Shown piece after piece: positions 31,975 through 43,228 of a DNA stretch of 64,000 bases. The notes below the pieces were generated by a model. That model worked only from the letters and a program-made list of their open reading frames with translations. It was not told the origin of the DNA and made no database searches. Both the position numbers and the translations under genes were made by a program. Every line of letters starts with the position of its first letter. The stretch's first letter is position 1. This DNA is from Mytilus californianus (lineage: Eukaryota; Mollusca; Bivalvia; Mytilida; Mytilidae). The stretch spans positions 1,255,501-1,319,500 of the forward strand of contig NW_026262701.1 in the NCBI RefSeq assembly GCF_021869535.1. Direction: 5' to 3'.

Positions 31975-32835
31975 TTATACGCCCGTCAAAATTTTGACGG
32001 GACGTATTATGGTATACAAATGTCCGGCGTCCCTCTGTCCGTCCGTCCGTCCGTCTGTCCGTTCGTCTGTCCGTCCGTCCGTCTGTCTGTCTGTCTGTCC
32101 GGCGTAAACATGTCGCACCGTAACTTGAGAACGACTCATCCAAATTTCATGAAACTTAATACAGTTGTTCCTTATGATGGTCAAACGATCTGTATACTTT
32201 TTGGTGAAAATAAGATTGAAACTTTTTGAGTTACAGGACTTTGTAACTAAAACAGGGGTGTGTTTTTTTTTCACATGTCGCGCCGTATCTCAAAAAAGAT
32301 TTATGATACTCGATTAAAACTTCACACACTTCTTAGTTATATTAATCTTAAGATCTGTATAATTTTTGGTGATGATTCAAAATTTTATTTTTGAGTTATG
32401 GAGTATTTTGTAAAAAAGGGGGATGGGTTTTTTAACATGTCTCGCCATATCTCAAAAACGATTTATGATAATTGCTTTAAACTTTACACACTTCTTAGTT
32501 ATATTAATCTTAAGATCTGTACAGATTTTGGTGATGATTCATAATTCTGTTTTTGAGTTATTGAGTATTTTGTAAAAAAGGGGGATGGGGTTTTTAACAT
32601 GTCTCGCCATATCTCCAAAACAATTTATGATTATTGCTTAAAACTTTACACACTTATTAGTCATATTAATCTTAAGATCTGTATACTTTTTGGTGATGAT
32701 TCAAAATTTTGGTTTAGAGTTATTATTGAGTTTTTTGTTAAAAAAGGTGGGTTTTCATATGTCACGCTGTATCTCAGAAACTATTTATGATTATTGCACA
32801 CAAGACGAAGGGCGTATCATGCGCTCATGGCGCAG
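31975..32835. mobile_element. Palindrome-headed tandem-repeat element, copy 2
   Basis: It begins ATACGCCCGTC with the perfect 20-bp palindrome CCCGTCAAAATTTTGACGGG (31982-32001), then GACGTATTATGGTATAC, a long (GTCC/GTCT)n tract to about 32,100, and five ~162-bp units (ATGTCGCGCCGTATCTC at about 32,108, 32,275, 32,436, 32,599 and 32,758). The right end carries GGGCGTATCA, the inverse of the left ATACGCCC, then a small TGCGC/GCGCA hairpin. It looks like a complete non-autonomous element inserted in the CGGGAT repeat. Confidence 0.6.
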
Positions 32836-32920
32836 CTGTTTATTTTTTAATTCGGGACCTCGGGATTTCATGTTTTTAAGCCCGGGATTTCGGGATCAGG
32901 ACCCATCCGACCCCCTCAAC
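32836..32920. repeat. CGGGATTTCGGGA-type repeat, right part
   Basis: Continues the repeat interrupted at 31,974 (CGGGACCTCGGGATTTC...). Confidence 0.5.
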
Positions 32921-33484
32921 ATAATATAAATGATAAGTAAAGAAGGCGAGACATTTCAGCGTGCGCACTCTTGTCGTAATTTGAGAAATTTTAAATAATT
33001 TGATTAAAATATTTATCGATATTGCCTCTTTGTTGATACTATTATATTTTTTGTAGCTCGTCCGCTCCCATTTTATCTTCGTTATGTAAACAGAAAGTCA
33101 CAACTGTTTTGTTTTTTTAACAGGGATCACGAAACTTTAATCTTGTTCCATATCAGGCTGATAATTTTGGGCATAAAATTCATCCTGATCAAAATGAATC
33201 TTGCAAGTAGCCCTCGAAGTGGGATATAGAGAGGGAGTGATGTTGAGGTTACAAAAAGGGGATGTTGGATATAGGATTATAAAAATTGGGGTAATGAAAT
33301 CAAGGGGACAACAAAGGTGGGATCTGGAGAAAAAAAAGAGAAATTTAGGAAAAGGCGCACACCGAGTCACTCCGACCTCATTCGCGTTAATGAAATAAAA
33401 TTCCATCTGTAATGTCGGAATAAGATTTTAGTATTGTTCAGACATAATAATTTTGTACCTTCTATTTTTATAAACAGACAATAC
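32921..33484. other. Unassigned stretch
   Basis: Short ORFs on both strands without recognisable domains; a purine-rich segment lies at 33,210-33,350. Nothing else is supported. Confidence 0.35.
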
Positions 33485-34520
33485 CCTTTTCTAAAATTGA
33501 CAACGGAAATGGGGAATGTGTCAAAGAGACAACAACCCAACCATAGAACAGACAACAGCAGAAGGTCACCAATAGGTCACCATTAGGTCTTCAATGCAGC
33601 GAGAAACTCCCGCACCCGGAGGCGTCCTTCAGCTTGCCCCTACACAAATATATATATACTAGTTCAGTGATAATAGACGTCATACTAAACAAATTAAACA
33701 CAAAAAAACTAAAATTAAAAATAATACAAGACTAATAAAGGCCAGAGGCTCCTGACTTGGGACAGGCGCAAACATGTGGTGGGGTTAAACATGTTTTTTG
33801 AGATCTCAACCCTCCCTCTATACCTCTAGCCAATGTAGAAAAGTAAACGCATAACAATACGCACAGTAACATTCAGTTCAAGAGAAGTCCGAGTCCGATG
33901 TCAGAAGAGGTAATAAAAGAAAATAAACAAAATGGCAATAATACATAAATAACAACAGACTACTAGCAGTTACTGACATGCCAGCTCCAGACCTCAATTA
34001 AACTGATTGAAAGATTATGTCTTCATCATAGGAATATCAGGCCACTCCCGGTAAAGGTTCAGTATTGTACAATCATAAAATATTTAAGAGAAGAACATAA
34101 CCCGTGTCATGCCAACAACTGGTTTTTAAATAAATGTGTTTAATTCCGATGTAAAGACCCTTTAAGTGAATCAATATTAAAGCCAAAATATGCAATCTTT
34201 AATGACCTGACAACAGTATCGTAACTAAATCCCTTCTTAATAAGTCTGTTTAAAGGTTTTGTTATCTTCTAATGTTCTTTGTTGTCTTTTGTTGATGTGG
34301 TTCATAAGTGTTTCTCGTTCTGTATATAGATTAGACCGTTGTTTTTCCCGTTTGAATAGTTTTACACTAGTCATTTTGGGGACACTGTATAGCTTACTGT
34401 TCGGTGTGAACCAAGACTCTGTGTTGAAGACCGTACTTTGACCTATAATGGTTTTTATTTTAAAAATTGTGACTTAGAAGGCGAGCTGTCTCATTGGCAC
34501 TCATACCACATCTTCTTATA
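33485..34520 (-). repeat. Mussel-type interspersed repeat cluster
   Basis: 33,500-33,840 contains GACAACAACCCAACCATAG, CAATGCAGCGAGAAACTCC and the inverse of the 9540-9930 block (GGCTCCTGACTTGGGACAGG). The end at 34,480-34,515 reads GCTGTCTCATTGGCACTCAT in the plus direction. The middle (33,840-34,470) is weaker. At least two repeat copies in opposite orientation are probably joined here. Confidence 0.55.
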
Positions 34521-35859
34521 TCTAGAGAAACGTAAACTAGCTTCACATTTGAAGTTCATTTTTAACTGAAATGCCACCTCACATTCATTCCAAATAATAG
34601 AAAATCTGTCTCAAAATGAACAAAGTAATCAGCAATATCAGTGTTGACAACATCAAACCTATTATGACTATACATTTACCAAATAAACCATACTATAAAA
34701 ATAAAAGACCACAGGAACAGTTATACACCTAATTCTTCAAAACTTGTCTCCTAAAGACAGTCGTATCTAATTCCACCAAGCACTGACTCAAATGTCTGCT
34801 TCATTCCTGATTAGTTTTCCCAAAATAATGTATTTCAGTTAAAAACAGAAAAATTGCTGTAAAATTCAACATCCAACTCGCGGGACCAAAATGTAGCATG
34901 AGTAATTTTGATTGAGATTCGGAGATGTGGACCACAGCTTGTTCTAGTTGTAAACAGAGACGATGGATGCCAAATGTTAAAGCACTCTTGGTATCTAAAT
35001 AGCTAAGTAAATAAAAACCAAAAACAGTGAAAATTATATCATTTTATCTAGTTAAGAAATGGAGCATTCAATGACTTCCAAAATAAGCCGTATTTAGATG
35101 GAATATGCCATATTCATCAACCTTATACAGGGAGACTGGGAAATGCACAGCTTTCCTATGTGTTGTTTTTATCTTTACACCTTTTCTAGGTTGTCACCGA
35201 GGTTATCACCAAACCCGTAGCCAGTGCATGAAAGTACGAAATTTTATGTTAATATCCTTTTTCAATATTTTTCTATTTACTTTACATTCAGGTCAACTCT
35301 CTCGGCTTCGAGAAAAACTATTTACTCGTTGAGGGCTTAGGGCACATAGGGATTGCTTTCAACTATGCATAATCCTTTGGATAGCCACAAACAAATACGT
35401 GTTTTTAAGAGCAGACATATTTATGCTTTGATGTACACACAGGCAAATTTTATATTCAATGTACATTAACTTTTAAAAGAAGTTTACAAATGTTTTGCAA
35501 CGATGCAAATACTAAACTTGAGAGTAAAAATAAATATCTTTATCAATGAATTCAAAATACCAATATCTATTTGATATAACAGATATATAGAGAATATTAA
35601 GTTAACCTGAATGTAAATAACAAAATAGGGAAATATAAAATTCATGGTTTCAAACAAGGGAAATAACAATTGCATAATAACCCTGCGCCACATCAAATAA
35701 TTTTGCTGGTGCGTTGTTGTTCTATCTTTTCGGGGGTAAGGTAATAAATGTATATATACGGGTTCACACATACACACATGTGTATTATATTTAAAGCATA
35801 AAAACAAAACTTTTAAAGTGTTAACAATGAATGAAAAAATAATATTTTTTTCAATATCT
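34521..35859. other. Unassigned AT-rich stretch
   Basis: No domain-bearing ORF, tandem array or terminal inverted repeat was found by eye in this stretch. Confidence 0.4.
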
Positions 35860-36025
35860 TTGATAAATTTGAAAAATGAAAAATGCTCCTCTTTGGAGCA
35901 TTTTTCATTTTGTCAAACGATTACAAAAATTGAAAAATGCTCCACACAAAAACATTTTCATTTTTGAGAAAATTTTCTAAAGTCGAAAATTCAACCAATA
36001 CGGGACATTTTTCATTTTTCAATAT
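35860..36025. repeat. Palindromic AAAATGCTCC hairpin cluster
   Basis: A perfect 17-bp stem (35873-35889 with 35895-35911, loop TCTTT) built of AAAATGAAAAATGCTCC and its complement. A second copy of TTGAAAAATGCTCC follows at 35,929, and CATTTTTCATTTTTCAAT near 36,007 is its inverted partner. This could be a small foldback element. Confidence 0.65.
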
Positions 36026-37050
36026 TTAAAGGCATATAAGAAAAAATATTTAGGTGTATTTGAATTATATGATCTGTTAGCATGGTTAGTAATGTTAATT
36101 TTGTGTATTAATTAATTTATTATCTAAATTCTGTATATTTATTTTACTTACATATACATGTACATTGCAATATTTATATAATCTGGCACGATGTATGTAC
36201 ATTACAAGAACACAGCACAACTGTATTTGATTACAGTATGAGTATCAATCTTTCAAATTATAACTGTCTTACCTGAATAATAATGTAGATGATGCTAATA
36301 TACAATCTATTCCAATATTGATAAAAATAATCGTAAACACATGGAAATTGATCATAGGTTATAAACTATCCCCATCTCTGATGAGCTATGAACTTCCGAT
36401 AATAACGCCAGATAATATAAATACTTTATTATAATATAATAGCATTATTTATCTATTGAAGTTATATTAGTATTTTTGTAAACGACTAACAATATGCAGT
36501 TTATCTACCTGAAGAATCCCTGAACTTCTGGTACTGATAAGACAGGGACCTTAACAGAGATAGCTATGTCAGCGGAGTAATTATTAACAGCGTGTGCAAT
36601 ACTGTTGTTGAATATAAAAAAAGTCAACTCGGACCGTCTATAATTACAACTCAGACACAGTATTAAAAGTGGATTTAAACTATTTAGATGATTATGAAAG
36701 TGAGGCGAAAGATACCAAAAGCACATTTAAATAATGAGTTTTTAAACTCACAAATTATTAAATAACATTTTTAACATGACAATGTCATTTACATGTTGCT
36801 GAATTTCAAAAACATAATAAAAAAATGTGTTTAATGTGAAATCACATTTCTACTTATCTTTATCAATCTATTAAAAAACTTAATTAAAGCAAAAAAGTCT
36901 ATGTTGAATTTGTTTTATTTACTTGTTGAATTCTTTATTTATTATTTTAAAGTCAACTCGGACCGTCTATATTATGTGATTGACATACATCATATTTAAA
37001 AAATCTTCCAACTATTATTACCGTATTATGTAAATGACATATCTGTTACT
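36026..37050. other. AT-rich stretch with a repeated 20-mer
   Basis: GTCAACTCGGACCGTCTATA occurs at 36623-36642 and 36952-36971, and a close inverse (TATACGGTCCGAGTTG) near 37,910. The three may mark the ends of a larger element around the foldback at 37,051. No gene is seen. Confidence 0.45.
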
Positions 37051-37604
37051 TAGGGTTCATTTGGACCATTTGGCTGAAATGTCTGCATTTTCACCTCAAA
37101 ATTTACTCTGAGTACAGACAGACCTGTGTATCTGGAAAAGTTTTAAGGCATAGCATGCCCTAGATAAATAAAATTCAAATATATTTCATGTTTTAGAAAA
37201 TTAAAAACTTAACATGATTTTGTAGTGCACTTTATTTCATTCCTCCAGAAGGTGCCAAAATAAACTAAGCTGTGAAAGAGGTTTGAGAACTTCCCCACAG
37301 GTAATAATTGAAGTGAACTGTATTGATTGACATGGACAATAGATAGACAATAGATGCCTGACAATAATTAGTGATTTAAACCGTGTACCAGAGTGGACCA
37401 TATCTTCTGCAGGGACGAAAAGAAGTGCACTGCAAAATCCAGTTAAGTTTTAAATTTTCTAAAAAATATAATGCATTTGAATGTTATTTATCTAGGACAT
37501 GCTATGCCTTAAAACTTTTCCAGATGCACAGTTTTGCTTGTACTTAGAGTAAATTTTGAGGTGAAGACTCAGCCATTTTAGCCAAAGGGTCCACATGAAC
37601 CTTA
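37051..37604. mobile_element. Foldback element with ~205-bp inverted arms
   Basis: The left arm (37,051 to about 37,255) and right arm (about 37,396-37,604) are diverged inverted repeats. Paired blocks include GGTTCATTTGGACCATTTGG, AAAACTTTTCCAGAT, CATGCTATGCCTTAAAAC and TTTATCTAGG. About 140 bp separate them. No ORF and no clear target duplication, so it is either an old MITE/foldback or an inverted duplication. Confidence 0.7.
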
Positions 37605-39083
37605 AAAAATATAGGGAGCTTCATTCAATCTTCAACAATAGACAGATGCATGTAAATACAAATTGTCTAGAGTCCATAAGTTGTGATCTTGAATTGTCTA
37701 TATAGGAGTCTCTTCATAGATAGTCTGAGTTGTCTCCTTCGTCATTTTTATAGTCACAATTGGAATAAAAACTCTTTATTTATTTTTTGCATTATAGACG
37801 GTATGACTTCCCTTCAGACACAGTCTTTTTCATTAAATCATTTATATGGTAAAAACTCTAATTTTTTTAATTAATCTGAGTTGGCATTATAAACGACCCG
37901 TGTTGACTTATATACGGTCCGAGTTGTCTCCGGGGCTAGTAGTCTCACACCAACTAATTTATACTACTTAGTATTCTTAGTATTCAAATGCATCACACCA
38001 GATGCCATATACTAATTAAACAAGAGGAACATTTCAATACATTCTACTTTAAGCTAAATTAAGATTTAGAAAAAAAACATTAATAAAAGTTGCACTGATG
38101 CGAAACACATGCCAACTTAGTTTAAATATGTATTGACGTAATACACCATAGCTTTAAATAACAGATCTTAAGGTCGTCGATAGTTTTTTAATACCTGTAT
38201 ACCGTAATAGGCCCGCCCAAGTACACATTTGTAAGCGTATTTTTGATTGGTCCAATCCGTCACTTACATGTATGGCTGTCAAGATATCATGACTATTATA
38301 AATAAACGCATAAGTCGACGCATCAAAAACCGTTGTATCCACATAATGCACAATAATCGACATTATCAAACAATGTCTAAGATTGAAAGGTAAGTTATAT
38401 TTTAAAAACATTTACATCTAAAATCCTTTATACAATTGATTGCATTTAAATAATTCACGTTTACTCGTAAATATCTTTAATATCTAAATGGGCATTTATT
38501 TTGTTTCATTATGATCATATTTTGTTACGGAAATATCATTTCTAATAAGGGACTTTCCGTTTTGAATTTTCCTTGGAGTTCGGTATTTTTGTTATTTTAC
38601 TTTTTTCTGACTACTAATTTCAAGAATTTCTTTCATATAATCAAAATGAAAGTATAATTAAAAGCAATTTGTATATGTATATGCATCGAAATAAGACATC
38701 GATTATCATCGGTGGTGAAACCTGATTGAGTGTATGTTATCGCTACATTTTGTGAAATTCAATTATGGAACTCAAAACATTTAATATCAACATCTTTACA
38801 AATTTCATTTAGATTGCCTAACAATGTAATTATATCACATTATTTAGCATGTAAACGTTTTAAATATTTATAATACGATAAAAAAAAAACGCAATATTTT
38901 GCGAGACAAACTAATGCAGTTATACCTTTGTAGCACAATGCAGAATGTTTGGTAATGTGCAAGTTGTATCCATTGCCGATCAGCTCTTGTTTGGCTATCG
39001 TAAAACTAAAAAAATCTAAACATACATTCACAACAATATTATTTGATCATATACGTCTTTATATGTTAACAATTTTTTAGCAG
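37605..39083. other. Unassigned stretch with one dispersed repeat
   Basis: At 38,548-38,610 GGGACTTTCCGTTTTGAATT and following bases repeat at 39,671-39,730. The rest is AT-rich with short ORFs lacking recognisable domains. Confidence 0.4.
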
Positions 39084-39735
39084 GTGTTTTACAATCCAAA
39101 CTTTTCTGATTGGGTTCCATTAATATATCCTCCAGAACTAGAAATTAAAGAAACAACAGACACGGCCCCCTCTGCCTCATTTTTAGACTTATATGCCGAA
39201 TTTGACATAAGCATTTCCCCCACATTAGTAGCAATATACCAACTTCACCTGCATATGGAATTTACTTTTCCCAATTCATTCGGTGCCCCTTTTTTGTCTT
39301 TGTAAATTATTGCTTTTACTGTATTCTTATCTTTCGTTTTTGCTAATGTGCTTTGTCTATATGCCTTTTTGTTTTTCTTTGTTGACACATTTGTTTGTTT
39401 TTATAATGATTAAGATTATAACACAATGTTGACTGCTGTACCCCTATTTTTGACATTTTTACCTATTATGTCTGTTTGTTTTGTTCACACATTGTTGTCA
39501 ATAAAATAGAATTTTATGCGACTGTCATACAAGTGAGATGTTTAGGTAGCTATTAAACTAGGTTTAATCCACCGTTTTCCACACAAGAAAATGCCTGTAC
39601 CAATTCAGGAATATGACAGTTGTTATCCATTCGTTTAAAGAGTTTGAGCTTTTGATTTTGCCATTTGATTAGGGACTTTCCGTTTTAAATTTTCCTCGGA
39701 GTTCGGTAGTTTTGTTATTTTACTTTTTTCATCTA
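39084..39735 (+). pseudogene. Penelope-like RT fragment with 3' tail
   Basis: The forward frame has NPNFSDWVPLIYPPELEIKE then ASFLDLYAEFD, which is the region just after the YIDD motif of the Penelope-like RT at 58.1-58.7 kb (NPYFTQYLPLIYPSELEIKD, ASYLDLFLNID). The frame ends at 39,305. About 400 bp of likely 3' tail follow (CCTGTACCAATTCAGGAATA, also in the tails near 45.8 and 49.4 kb). Truncated at the 5' side and dead. Confidence 0.65.
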
Positions 39736-39779
39736 ATAAATTAGGGTTCAGAAGGACTATCAACACAATTGATATATAT

Positions 39780-39826
39780 TCCCTCTTCAATTAATATTAT
39801 TTTTATTATTATTATAATTATTATTA

Positions 39827-39870
<44 letters not shown>

Positions 39871-39891
39871 ATTATTTTTTTTATTATTATA

Positions 39892-39933
<42 letters not shown>

Positions 39934-39967
39934 ATTATTTTTGTTATTATTATAATTATTATTATTA

Positions 39968-40009
<42 letters not shown>

Positions 40010-40035
40010 GTAATATTATTTTTGTTATTATTATA

Positions 40036-40091
<56 letters not shown>

Positions 40092-40169
40092 TATTATTTT
40101 TTTTTATTATTTTAATATTATTATTATGATAATAATAATTATTATTATTTTTGTTATTATTATAATTAC

Positions 40170-40200
<31 letters not shown>

Positions 40201-40269
40201 TTTTTTTAATTATTTTTATTATTATTATTATGATAATAATAATAATTATTATTATTATTATTATTATTA

Positions 40270-40306
<37 letters not shown>

Positions 40307-40635
40307 CGTTAGAGGTTGAGTAATCAGCTTACCAGTACGTTTCAAATAATTAATTGTTTGAGTTGTAGAAAAATATTATTATTATTATCATTATTATTAT
40401 TTTTTTTTATTATTTTTAATATTATTATTATGTTTCCAATAATTAATTGTTTGAGTTGTAGAAAAATATTATTATTATTATCATTATTATTATTTTTTTT
40501 TATTATTTTTAATATTATTATTATAATAATAATAATTATTATTATTTTTGTTATTATTATAATTACTATTATTATTATTATTATTATTATTAATTTTTTT
40601 TAATTATTTTTATTATTATTATTATGATAATAATA

Positions 40636-40718
<83 letters not shown>

Positions 40719-41012
40719 CGTTAGAGGTTGAGTAATCAGCTTACCAGTACGTTTCAAATAATTAATTGTTTGAGTTGTAGAAAAATATTATTATTATTAT
40801 CATTATTATTATTTTTTTTTATTATTTTTAATATTATTATTATGTTTCCAATAATTAATTGTTTGAGTTGTAGAAAAATATTATTATTATTATCATTATT
40901 ATTATTTTTTTTTATTATTTTTAATATTATTATTATAATAATAATAATTATTATTATTTTTGTTATTATTATAATTACTATTATTATTATTATTATCAAT
41001 TTTTTTTTATTA

Positions 41013-41085
<73 letters not shown>

Positions 41086-41090
41086 CGTTA
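39780..41090. repeat. (TTA)n/(ATT)n block with higher-order repeats
   Basis: Mostly ATT triplets. A unique-looking segment CGTTAGAGGTTGAGTAATCA... through AATTGTTTGAGTTGTAG occurs at about 40,309, 40,721 and 41,088, giving higher-order units of about 412 and 368 bp. Inside, a shorter block (AATTAATTGTTTGAGTTG) is repeated at 40,440 and 40,857. ORFs here are isoleucine or leucine runs and not genes. Confidence 0.85.
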
Positions 41091-41155
41091 GAGGTTGAGT
41101 AATCAGCTTACCAGTACGTTTCAAATAATTAATTGTTTGAGTTGTAGAAAAATAG

Positions 41156-41683
41156 AAATTTGCAAATCATTTAAATCAATTATTGTCTCTGGCCGCCGTT
41201 TTAAAGGACTTTTGGTACAATTCTATTATATGCTATGATTCGGTTATTCGTGTATTTATATGAACTTGATCAAATTTCAAATGTGATTTCATTGAAAAAC
41301 ATACTGGCTGCATTGCTGCTACTTGTGCTAGCAAGTTAAAAAGAAATAGCAAATCTCTTGATATGACCTCCAGAATGTCATTCTTGCAACAATTGTAATT
41401 GATCGCCCAAAAATAATTTACGAGAGTAAATCCTAAATTTTAACCAACGAATATCAATAATAACTTCGCTACCTGATCCAAACTTAATCAATTTATCCTC
41501 TATATACTTTTTTTCTGTTTTCATGAAAATATATTGCTATGTTATCTAACAGAAAAAGATGCAAATTCGATTTCATTTCGGGTTTAAATTAATTTATCTA
41601 GCATTATTGCCGCTATGTATGTCACCAAATCATTTCAATGCGATAATTCTTTATTTCGGATTTCTCAATCATCTTTGCAATAG
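41156..41683. other. Unassigned stretch upstream of the triplicated repeat
   Basis: No repeat or domain recognised. It could hold regulatory DNA or upstream exons of the GTPase gene, but nothing in the sequence shows it. Confidence 0.35.
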
Positions 41684-42178
41684 GGCTTTCAAAAAATCGT
41701 TTTTTTCAGATTCAGGAAAGAGGAACTTCGAAAATTTACCAACTGAAAATAAAAATGGTCATATTTATTTTACTTTATAAACGCAATTTATATAATTATA
41801 ATTTTTTCATAAAACGCCTTCTCAAAGTCATTTCTGATAAATGCAGTTTTTAAAAAAAATCGCTTTTTTTTCAGATTCAGAAAAGAGGAACTTCGAAAAT
41901 TTACCAACTCAAATTAAAAATGTGTTCATAAATATTTACTTTATAAACGCAATTTATATAGTTATCATGTTTTCATAAAACGCCTTCTCAAAGACATTTC
42001 TGGTGAATGTCCTTTTTCAAAAGTTCGGTTTTTTCAGATTCAGAAAAGAGGAACCTCGAAAATTTACCAACCGAAATCATAAATGTAGTCAAATTTTTTT
42101 TTACTTATATAGACGCAATTTATATAGTTATCATGTTTTCATAAAACGCCTTCTCAAGGACATTTTTGATAAATGTAC
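41684..42178 (+). repeat. Three ~164-bp direct repeats with exon-like borders
   Basis: Each unit carries a T-rich tract ending in CAG (41709, 41874, 42037), then ATTCAGAAAAGAGGAACTTC-GAAAATTTACCAAC, and later TATAAACGCAATTTATATAG and CATAAAACGCCTTCTC. The T-tract plus CAG resembles a splice acceptor in all three. They end about 370 bp before the GTPase exon. Confidence 0.75.
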
Positions 42179-42546
42179 TTTAGATAATCCATAGAATCAC
42201 TATTACATGGAATATGAATTTAGCTCAGTAATTATTGTCTATTTTTGCAAATATATCTTACCTTAAACGGAATTTATATCTATAACAACACCGCCCGAAA
42301 AATCTTTAGCGCCAAAGAGCACATGGTCAACAGCAATATGTACAGTAACATTTACAAACAAATGTACAGCAACTTTCGGCAGTCGAGGGATGTTGTTCTT
42401 AGGTCAGCTTTATATAAGTTGTCACATACAGAAACTCTGGGATTCATTTGTCTTTTGGAAAAAATAAAATAGTAAAATGCACTCTTGATGAAATCCCAAA
42501 ATTGCTGTTCATCATAATTTAAGTTAAGTACATTATATAATTTCAG

Positions 42547-43228
42547 AAAACCGGATTTGACATTGGTTTTTATTGGATTTCAAGGAAGTGGGAAAAGTGC
42601 TACTGGCAATTCCGTTTTGGGACGTAAATGCTTCCATTCAGGCTTTGGAACGATTGGTACAACAAAACAGGTTCAAATGGAAGAAACGTATTTTGGCGAC
42701 AAACGTGTTTCTATCGTTGATACGCCACCTCTTTCGTCAACGGAAACATTTACTGCTATAAACAATGCTTTTTCGAAGCACCAACAAACCACAGCAGTTT
42801 ATGCAATTGTTATTGCAATTGGAAGATTTACTCCAGATGAAAAAGCTGGTGTTGGAAACATCCTTTCAAAATTTGGAAGCATTTTGAATGGTAGAACGCT
42901 GTTATTGTTTACTCGAAAGAATGAACTTGAAGCATTTGGATCGGATGAGAAGAATAATCTTAAATCATGGTTGGAGAGTACACCAACAATTCAACGGTGG
43001 ATAAATAATAACAACATACCTTACTTTGCAATAGAGAACGAATCCATGGAACATGATTGTGGAATAGATGAGATGATGAAAACGGCAGTAAACATGAATA
43101 ATCCGGAAAAAAATGTAAGTGGGCCTAACGGTCAACAAAACGGATGGTTTAATATCGTTCCAATGCTTTGGGGATTCATTACGTCTTTCTATGAGTACTT
43201 TTTAGACAGAAACGAGACAAACATTTAA
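42547..43228 (+). CDS. AIG1/GIMAP-type GTPase, last exon (partial gene)
   Basis: An open exon that begins after a splice-acceptor-like TAATTTCAG (ending 42546) and stops at 43228, ~226 residues. The P-loop GFQGSGKSATGNSVLG is near the start, then a Thr-rich switch I (GTIGTTKQ), DTPP (G3), the AIG1 box AIVIAIGRFTPDEKAG, and TRKNELE in the place of the G4 motif TRKD. The C-terminus (WFNIVPMLWGFITSFYEYF) is hydrophobic and may anchor it to a membrane. GIMAP/AIG1 GTPases act in immune-cell survival and pathogen response, and are expanded in bivalves. No ATG opens the frame before the P-loop, so an upstream exon is required. A possible AATAAA is at 43587-43592. Confidence 0.8.

Noticed and set aside
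32020-32143. ORFs over the (GTCC)n tract
   Set aside because: Translation of a simple repeat (Ser/Val/Pro/Cys or Arg/Thr/Asp runs).
39741-40209. Long open frames made of isoleucine or leucine on both strands
   Set aside because: They are translations of the (ATT)n/(TTA)n microsatellite and have no other content.
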